This document shows, one piece after another, positions 1-4,774 of a stretch of 7,659 bases of DNA. Position 1 is the stretch's first letter. The number at the start of each line of letters is the position of its first letter. Origin of the DNA: Kiritimatiellia bacterium (GTDB lineage: Bacteria; Verrucomicrobiota; Kiritimatiellia; RFP12; UBA3636). A model generated the notes under the pieces. The model made no database searches. It saw only the letters and a list, made by a program, of their open reading frames with translations, and was not told the origin of the DNA. The stretch lies in NCBI GenBank assembly GCA_017450425.1, contig JAFSUV010000239.1, forward strand, positions 1 to 7,659. The letters are read 5' to 3'. Position numbers and translations under genes: made by a program.

Positions 1-188
1 GAGTCCGATCCCATGTCCTCCACCGTGACGCCCGTCGCCGAAACGGAAAATATCGCATGCCGCCCGGAGACGCCCGGCGCCTCCAGGCGAATGCGGCACC
101 GTTCGCTCGATCCGGCCACGTAAACGCCCGGCGCGAGTTCCATGCGCACCGGAGATTCCCCTTCGCGAAATATCGTCAGCGTACGCAT
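1..188 (-). CDS. FHA-domain protein, N-terminal part (cut by window edge)
   Basis: The start is an ATG at 188 with a clear GGAGG seven bases upstream, and the frame is open to the window edge (62 complete codons). The visible protein begins MRTLTIFREGESPVRMELAP. It then carries the FHA hallmarks: G-S-S at residues 26-28, S-G-R-H at 41-44, and an E-D-M-G-S-D turn near 57-62, where the family normally continues with S/N-G-T. FHA domains bind phosphothreonine peptides. The gene lies 49 nt downstream of cpaB on the same strand, so it is probably part of a Tad/Flp-type pilus or secretion operon. FHA domains occur there alone or fused to the CpaF/TadA ATPase. The rest of the protein is outside the window, so whether it is a fusion cannot be seen. 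The domain call is firm; the Tad role is inference from the neighbour. Confidence 0.75.
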   Translation of the reverse strand, partial: MRTLTIFREGESPVRMELAPGVYVAGSSERCRIRLEAPGVSGRHAIFSVSATGVTVEDMGSD

Positions 189-195
189 GATTCCG

Positions 196-200
196 CCTCC
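196..200 (-). promoter_or_regulatory. Ribosome binding site of the FHA gene
   Basis: On the minus strand this reads GGAGG, seven bases before the ATG at 188. It is the only strong Shine-Dalgarno sequence in front of any gene in the window, and it fixes this start. Confidence 0.7.
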
Positions 201-237
201 GTCAAGTTGTCGCATGCCCCAGCCATCCGCTACACCC

Positions 238-1071
238 TCACTTCCGGGCCGGAAGGCCGTGGAGGCGCGTCTGGCGGTGTTTGTTCAAGTCTTCGAGTTC
301 GCTCTCGATCTTCGAGAAATCGACGCGCGGCAAATCCTGCTCGTAGTAAACGTCCGATCCGTTGCGCAGCGTGAGGAACAGCCTCCCGCCGGTCTGCTGC
401 GCAAACACCAGCACTTCGGCTTCGCGGGGCGTGGCGCACAGCGTCACGGTCCCGTACCCTGCGGAGGAGGCGCCGTCGCCGCCCCTCTCCCGCCGCGAGC
501 GGGCCGTCGTGGCGCCCGTCGCGAGCACGGTGACGTTCTGCAATACGGTCATCGTCACCGCCTGCGTTTCGCCGGCGGCGGAGGGGCCGCCGCCGGGGAG
601 GGTGAACGACCCCAGCACATCGACGTGGTCGCCGGGCTTGACGAGGCCGCTCACCGCCGAAGCGCCGGAGACCGGGATCGAAACCGCGCGCATGCCGTCC
701 GGCACGTCGTCCGCAAGCGAGCGCCCCGCGCCCTTGCCGCCGTCCAGATACGTCCAGAGTACGGGATCGCTCTCGTCGATCGTGTGCGCCGCGACCCTCC
801 CGATCACGGAGAGGCGCTCTTCGACCGAGATGTTGTCGCTCGTCGTGCCGCTTTCAAAAAGGATGATCGGCACGAGATCGTCCGCCCGGATCGTCGCCCC
901 CTGCGGGATCGTGCGCGCCGCGCCGAGAACCGTGGTCTTGCGGGTGGCGGCGAGGATCTTTTTCTTCGTCGCCTCGATTTCCGAGTTTTTCGCGATGAAC
1001 CACGCATGGGCCACTGCGGCGGCCGCAAGCCCCGCCGCCAGGGACGCAAGGATGAGAAGTTTCTGTTTCAT
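238..1071 (-). CDS. cpaB: CpaB/RcpC-type Flp pilus assembly protein
   Basis: This 277-residue protein matches the CpaB family in length and order of parts. It has an N-terminal hydrophobic segment at about residues 4-27 (one membrane anchor), then a charged linker. A SAF-like domain follows from about 46 to 110 (TTVLGAARTIPQGATIRADD), with the usual 'dIp.Ga.I..dDL' pattern. The RcpC/CpaB domain spans about 122-240 and includes MRAVSIPVSGASAVSGLVKP, GDHVDVLGSF, a TVLQNVTVLA strand and TPREAEVLVFAQQTGGRLFL. A glycine/arginine-rich insert lies at about 186-206. CpaB proteins sit in the envelope and help assemble or stabilise the Tad secretin channel. The ATG at 1071 is chosen because it begins a normal anchor sequence; upstream codons in frame do not look like protein. 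There is no Shine-Dalgarno sequence, and an extended -10 lies about 8 nt upstream, so the mRNA could be leaderless. An FHA gene follows on the same strand. Confidence 0.85.
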   Translation of the reverse strand: MKQKLLILASLAAGLAAAAVAHAWFIAKNSEIEATKKKILAATRKTTVLGAARTIPQGATIRADDLVPIILFESGTTSDNISVEERLSVIGRVAAHTIDESDPVLWTYLDGGKGAGRSLADDVPDGMRAVSIPVSGASAVSGLVKPGDHVDVLGSFTLPGGGPSAAGETQAVTMTVLQNVTVLATGATTARSRRERGGDGASSAGYGTVTLCATPREAEVLVFAQQTGGRLFLTLRNGSDVYYEQDLPRVDFSKIESELEDLNKHRQTRLHGLPARK

Positions 1072-1078
1072 GGACCGG

Positions 1079-1087
1079 AGTATATCA
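1079..1087 (-). promoter_or_regulatory. Extended -10 promoter element for cpaB
   Basis: The minus strand reads TGATATACT: a TGn extension followed by TATACT, five of six matches to TATAAT. No good -35 lies 17 nt upstream, which is tolerated by extended -10 promoters. Transcription would start near 1071-1073, at or next to the cpaB ATG. Confidence 0.5.
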
Positions 1088-1124
1088 AAACGCCCACGGC
1101 GCGTCCGCGCGGATTTGTCCTCCT

Positions 1125-1140
1125 CCTCTGCGCCTCTGCG
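1125..1140. repeat. Two tandem copies of an 8-mer (CCTCTGCG)
   Basis: CCTCTGCG is repeated twice exactly, preceded by a pyrimidine-rich TCCTCCT and followed by TGAC. Similar strings ('CTCTGCGCCTCTGCGTGA') are, as I recall, scattered through intergenic DNA of many environmental bacterial genomes as short interspersed elements. In this window it occurs once, between two divergent genes. The tandem structure is seen directly; membership of a genome-wide repeat family is inference. Confidence 0.5.
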
Positions 1141-1164
1141 TGACAAAATGCCCGGCGCGCACTG

Positions 1165-1193
1165 TTTCAAGCAGCCGGTTTTTTTGATAGAAT
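1165..1193 (+). promoter_or_regulatory. Candidate promoter for the purF-like gene and genes downstream
   Basis: TAGAAT at 1188-1193 matches the -10 consensus in five of six positions. TTTCAA at 1165-1170, exactly 17 nt upstream, is a weak -35 (three of six). A start near 1200 would give a leader of about 30 nt. The region is AT-rich compared with its surroundings. Confidence 0.4.
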
Positions 1194-1230
1194 CCGAAGC
1201 GATTTCGGCAATAAAGAAAGATCCTTTTCC

Positions 1231-2667
1231 ATGGGCGGCTTCTTTGGCGCGGTTTCGCGCGAAAATTGTGCGGCGGACGTTTTTTACGGCACCGATTACC
1301 ATTCCCACCTCGGAACGCATCGCGGCGGCATGGCCTTCTGGGCGGGCGGCGTCTTCCACCGGACGATCCACGACATCTCCAATGCGCAGTTCAGGACCCG
1401 TTTCGGGGACGACTTCTCGCGCTTCGACGCGATGGATCCGCGCGCCGGGATCGGCGTGATAAGCGACACGGACGACCAGCCGCACATTTTCCTGTCGCAC
1501 CTTGGGCGGTATTCGATCGTCACCGTCGGCAAAGTGGCGAACGCCGCGGCGCTGATAGAAGGCCTCGTGAAAGAGCACGCCGCGCACTTTTCGTCGCTCC
1601 AGTCCGGCGAAATCATGCAGACCGAGGTCGTGGCCGCCCTTATCAACACCCGCAATTCCATACCGGAAGGTCTCCGGCACGTGCAGGAGGTGGTCGAGGG
1701 GTCGATTTCGATTCTCCTGCTGGCGCCGGACAACGTGCTCTGGGCGATGCGCGACAAGAGCGGGCGCACGCCGATAGCGCTCGGGCGCAAGGCTTCGGGC
1801 TGGGCGGCGTCGTTCGAGTCTTCCGCGTTTCCGAATCTGGGCTACAGCGCCGTGCGCGACCTCGGTCCGGGCGAAATCGTGCGGCTCTCGCCAGACGGGC
1901 CGGAAACCGTTGTCGAAGCGCGCCCCGCCGAGCGCCTGTGCGCGTTTCTGCACATCTACTACGGGTTTCCCGCCTCGTCCTACGGCGGGGCGAACGTGGA
2001 GAGGGCCCGCTACCGCTGCGGCGCGGCGCTCGCCGCCTCGGCGCCGGTGGAGGCGGACATCGTGGCCGGGATCCCGGATTCGGGCATCGGACACGCGCTT
2101 GGCTTTTCGGACGCTTCCGGCATCCGCTACGCGCGCCCGTTCGTGAAGTACACCCCCACGTGGGCGCGCTCGTTCATGCCGCAGAACCAGGCGGAGCGCC
2201 AGCACGTCGCGAACATGAAGCTCATCCCGATCCCCGACCTCGTGAAGGGCAAGCGGATAGTGCTTTGCGACGATTCGATCGTGCGCGGCACCCAGCTGAA
2301 AAACCAGGCGAAGCGGCTCTTCGACATCGGGGCGAAGGAGATCCACGTGCGCATCGCCTGCCCGCCGCTGCTCTACGGGTGCCGGTTCATCAATTTTTCG
2401 GATTCGAAGAGCGAAATGGAGCTCATCACGCGCAGGGTCATCCGCGACATGGACGGCGACGGCGCGGACGTGTCGCGATACTTCGATCCGGACGGCGAGC
2501 CGTACCGCAGGATGGTCGATCGCATACGCGAGCAGCTCGGCCTCACGTCGCTTGCGTTCCAGCGCCTTCCCGACCTCGTGGCCGCGGTTTCCGGCGCGGA
2601 ATCGGGCGGCCGTACGCTTTGCACGCACTGCTGGAGCGGCGACGAATGCGCTCCGGCGCGGGTTTGA
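1231..2667 (+). CDS. PurF-like phosphoribosyltransferase with degenerate glutaminase domain
   Basis: This 478-residue protein aligns with glutamine PRPP amidotransferase (PurF, first step of purine synthesis) over its whole length. The C-terminal phosphoribosyltransferase half is well kept: IPDSGIGHALGF at 281-292, a MPQNQAERQ segment near 316-324, and the PRPP loop IVLCDDSIVRGT at 343-354 with Asp347-Asp348. Four cysteines (237, 384, 464, 467) lie where Bacillus-type PurF holds its [4Fe-4S] cluster (236, 382, 437, 440). The N-terminal half has the Ntn-glutaminase layout but begins MGGFFGAVSRENC instead of MCGI.G: no Cys1 nucleophile. The usual HxRY after GIG is replaced by GVISD (75-79), the NG of the oxyanion site by VG (99-100), and the Asp before S/T-E by Gln130. 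I recall this 'MGGFFG...DYHSHLGT.RGGM' type as a conserved group annotated as amidophosphoribosyltransferase in gut anaerobes. It may use ammonia, regulate, or do a different PRPP reaction; its activity is unknown. The start is fixed by the family N-terminus. No clear Shine-Dalgarno is present. Confidence 0.8.
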   Translation: MGGFFGAVSRENCAADVFYGTDYHSHLGTHRGGMAFWAGGVFHRTIHDISNAQFRTRFGDDFSRFDAMDPRAGIGVISDTDDQPHIFLSHLGRYSIVTVGKVANAAALIEGLVKEHAAHFSSLQSGEIMQTEVVAALINTRNSIPEGLRHVQEVVEGSISILLLAPDNVLWAMRDKSGRTPIALGRKASGWAASFESSAFPNLGYSAVRDLGPGEIVRLSPDGPETVVEARPAERLCAFLHIYYGFPASSYGGANVERARYRCGAALAASAPVEADIVAGIPDSGIGHALGFSDASGIRYARPFVKYTPTWARSFMPQNQAERQHVANMKLIPIPDLVKGKRIVLCDDSIVRGTQLKNQAKRLFDIGAKEIHVRIACPPLLYGCRFINFSDSKSEMELITRRVIRDMDGDGADVSRYFDPDGEPYRRMVDRIREQLGLTSLAFQRLPDLVAAVSGAESGGRTLCTHCWSGDECAPARV

Positions 2668-2693
2668 CACCAAAACACAACACAAACGCGAAA

Positions 2694-3425
2694 ATGAAGA
2701 CAAAAATCGCCTGTTCCGCAAAGCGCGCGGCAAGCAACGGATTTTCGATCGTCGAGCTCATAATGGTCATGGGCGTGATAGGCATCCTCGCCGGGTTGAC
2801 GTTTCCCCTCACCACGGCCGTGAGAGCCCGCGCCCAGCGCGTCAGCTGCCTCAACAACCTGCGCCAGTGGGGCATGGCGCTCAACCTGTATCTGGACGAG
2901 AACCGCGGCGTCTATCCGTCCTGGGAAAAGGGCAAGTCGAAGGCCTGGTTCAACGTCCTTCCCCAGTACCTCAACCAGCAGACGATGGAGGAGGCCGCGA
3001 ATTCCAAGTCCGGCGTCGCCACTCCCGGCACGGGCCGGAAGAGCCTGTTCCTCTGTCCGGGCGACACCCGGGAAATCGAAACTGCGGGCGACTACTATTC
3101 GAGCTACACGTTCAACAAGCACGTGGGGAAGACGGCCGGCGCGACTCGCCAGCACGCCATCAAGAATCCCGACATTTTCGTGGTTTTTTCCGAAACGGCC
3201 GACGGCGAGACGCCGGGAGTCGATCTCTCGAACCTCGGAGACACGGAAGAGGGCATGAGCGCGTTCCGCCACTCCGGCAGCATCTGCTTCGGCTTCGCCG
3301 ACGGCCATGCGGCGTCCTTCTCGCGGGCGAAGGCGTGGCGCGCCGGGCTTAGCTCGACCGACAATTTCGGCGGCCTTCAGTGGAATCCGGCCAACGACGA
3401 CCTGACGGGCGGCGGCGGGGAATAG
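2694..3425 (+). CDS. Prepilin-like protein with N-methylation signal and H-X9-DG motif
   Basis: The protein has 243 residues. A short basic leader (1-16) ends in Gly16, followed by FSIVELIMVMGVIGILAG. This is a type IV prepilin/pseudopilin signal: cleavage after Gly16 would leave Phe as residue 1 and Glu21 as the conserved Glu+5. The hydrophobic helix runs to about residue 39. Next come VSCLNNLRQWGMALNLYLDE (50-69), the C-L-N-N-L-R-Q block typical of PVC pilin-like proteins, and FLCPGDTR near 119-126. Near the end, His193 is followed nine residues later by Asp203-Gly204, the H-X9-DG motif of the processing-associated family. These proteins are numerous in Lentisphaerae, Kiritimatiellae, Verrucomicrobia and Planctomycetes, and their exact role is mostly unknown. 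The start lies 26 nt after the purF-like stop with an A/C-rich leader and no Shine-Dalgarno. truB begins five bases after the stop. The family call is firm; function is inferred only as cell-surface or secretion-linked. Confidence 0.88.
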   Translation: MKTKIACSAKRAASNGFSIVELIMVMGVIGILAGLTFPLTTAVRARAQRVSCLNNLRQWGMALNLYLDENRGVYPSWEKGKSKAWFNVLPQYLNQQTMEEAANSKSGVATPGTGRKSLFLCPGDTREIETAGDYYSSYTFNKHVGKTAGATRQHAIKNPDIFVVFSETADGETPGVDLSNLGDTEEGMSAFRHSGSICFGFADGHAASFSRAKAWRAGLSSTDNFGGLQWNPANDDLTGGGGE

Positions 3426-3430
3426 TTCCG

Positions 3431-4153
3431 ATGCAATTCAATGCAGCGTCCGGCGCGGATCCGGACGGCATCCTGCTCGTTGACAAGCCTTCCGGCATGA
3501 CTTCGAGCGATGTCGTCGTGGCCATCCGCCGCATGTTCAAACTGAAGAAGGTCGGCCATGGCGGGACTTTGGATCCGCAGGCCACCGGACTGCTCGCCGT
3601 GCTCGTCGGCAAGGCCACGCGCGCGTCGCAGGCCGTGATGGGCGGCGACAAGGTTTACGAGGGCACGCTCCGCCTTGGCGAGAGCACCAACACGCAGGAT
3701 GCCGACGGGGAGAGAACCGGCGGCTCCGACCCGTCGGCCGTCACGCGCGAAGCGCTCGAAGAGGCGGTGCGGGCCGACTTCACCGGCGACATTTTCCAGA
3801 CGCCTCCGATGGTTTCCGCGGTCAAGGTGAACGGCGTGCCGCTCTACAAGATGGCCCGCAAGGGGGAAGAGGTCGCCCGCGAGCCAAGGCTCGTGCACGT
3901 GTACGCTTTCAGGATATCCGAATTCGCCCTTCCCGACGTGAAGTTCACGGTCTCGTGCACCAAGGGCACCTACGTGCGCACGCTTTGCAACGACATCGGC
4001 GAGAAGCTCGGCTGCGGCGGCCACCTCGCCGCGCTGCGCCGCATCGGCTCCGGGCGGTTCTCCATCGACGGCGCGATTTCGTGGGAAGCGCTCCGCGCCC
4101 TTCCGCGCGAAGCGCTTCCGTCCCGGCTGTTGCCGCTCTCCGTCTTGTCCTGA
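3431..4153 (+). CDS. truB: tRNA pseudouridine-55 synthase
   Basis: TruB converts uridine 55 in the T-loop of tRNAs to pseudouridine. The protein has 240 residues and all the main motifs. ILLVDKPSGMTSSDVV (14-29) is motif I. GHGGTLDPQATGLL (42-55) contains the catalytic Asp48, the same number as in E. coli TruB. DKVYEGTLRLGESTNTQDADG (about 73-93) carries the conserved Tyr. TPPMVSAVKVNGVPLYKMAR follows, then KGTYVRTLCNDIGEKLG and GGHLAALRRIGSGRF. E. coli TruB is about 314 residues; this one stops after the catalytic core and lacks the C-terminal PUA-like domain, as some short bacterial TruBs do. The ATG at 3431 is preferred over an in-frame ATG at 3380, which would extend back into the upstream gene with a non-homologous tail. 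It follows the prepilin-like gene by five bases with only a weak GGGGAA upstream, so translation is probably coupled. It is not next to rbfA or ribF, its common neighbours. Confidence 0.95.
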   Translation: MQFNAASGADPDGILLVDKPSGMTSSDVVVAIRRMFKLKKVGHGGTLDPQATGLLAVLVGKATRASQAVMGGDKVYEGTLRLGESTNTQDADGERTGGSDPSAVTREALEEAVRADFTGDIFQTPPMVSAVKVNGVPLYKMARKGEEVAREPRLVHVYAFRISEFALPDVKFTVSCTKGTYVRTLCNDIGEKLGCGGHLAALRRIGSGRFSIDGAISWEALRALPREALPSRLLPLSVLS

Positions 4154-4160
4154 GTCTTTC

Positions 4161-4193
4161 CGCCGCCCGCAGCGTCAGCCGGCGCGGGCGGCG
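4161..4193. terminator. GC-rich hairpin between convergent truB and nrdG
   Basis: CGCCGCCCGC (4161-4170) pairs perfectly over ten bases with GCGGGCGGCG (4184-4193), leaving a 13-nt loop that contains the nrdG stop codon. It begins eight bases after the truB stop. Neither side has a proper T-tract (only TCTT on the right), so it is not a textbook intrinsic terminator. Its place between converging genes suggests a shared terminator or mRNA 3'-end protection. Confidence 0.45.
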
Positions 4194-4774
4194 CCGTCTT
4201 CGCCCACCCAGCCCGGATCGGTCGTCCACACCGCGGCGCGGGCGGCGAGCGAGGCCGGGACGTCGAGGATGCGCTGGTTGGCGCTGCCCCGGAACATGAG
4301 GAGCCGGTCGCGGCGCGCTTCCACGAACGGGCCGTCCACGAGGATGTCGATGTTTTCGAGGAGTTCCCGCACGCCGCTGTCGTTTTCCGCGCGCGTGAGC
4401 AGCGCCTCGAAGAGATAGCCCGTGTAGCACGCGATGTCGTAGCGCGGGCGGAGCATCTTTGCGAGTTCCGCGAGCGCCGCCGCCTGCGCGAAAGGCTCGC
4501 CGCCGGAAAAGGTGACTCCGGTGTCGAGCACGGTGCTTTCGATGCGGCGCCTCAGTTCCGACGGGGTGGTCTCTTCGCCGCCCTCGAACGGCCAGGTCTG
4601 CGGGTTCTGGCAGCCCGGGCAGTGGTGCGGGCACCCCTGCACGAAGACCACGCACCGCAGGCCCGGCCCATCGACGATGTCGTCGGCGTCGAAACCCGCG
4701 AGGCGGATCGTTCGTTCTTGTCCGGAATCCGGAAGTCGTGCCCCGGCGGCGGCGCTAGGATCCGGACTTGGCAT
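4175..4774 (-). CDS. nrdG: Anaerobic ribonucleotide reductase activating protein (radical SAM)
   Basis: NrdG uses a [4Fe-4S] cluster and S-adenosylmethionine to put the glycyl radical on NrdD. The 199-residue protein has the radical-SAM motif CPHHCPGC at 48-55 (Cys48, Cys52, Cys55; the CX3CX2C spacing), followed by QNPQTWPF. It also has GVTFSGGEPF at 86-95, YTGY at 117-120, and DILVDGPF (143-150) with the later FRGSANQRI that marks NrdG rather than the pyruvate formate-lyase activase. Typical NrdG proteins have about 155-175 residues. The excess here is a roughly 20-residue N-terminal tail rich in Pro, Ala and Ser plus a short C-terminal tail. The ATG at 4774 overlaps the end of nrdD by 20 nt and has no Shine-Dalgarno, so a later non-ATG start is possible. 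It is almost certainly translated from the nrdD transcript by coupling. Confidence 0.93.
   Translation of the reverse strand: MPSPDPSAAAGARLPDSGQERTIRLAGFDADDIVDGPGLRCVVFVQGCPHHCPGCQNPQTWPFEGGEETTPSELRRRIESTVLDTGVTFSGGEPFAQAAALAELAKMLRPRYDIACYTGYLFEALLTRAENDSGVRELLENIDILVDGPFVEARRDRLLMFRGSANQRILDVPASLAARAAVWTTDPGWVGEDGAARAG

Noticed and set aside
1072..2733. Open minus-strand frame running from 2733 into cpaB
   Set aside because: Upstream of 1071 it is antisense to the purF-like gene and reads as Arg/His/Val-rich shadow sequence. The CpaB N-terminal anchor starts at 1071.
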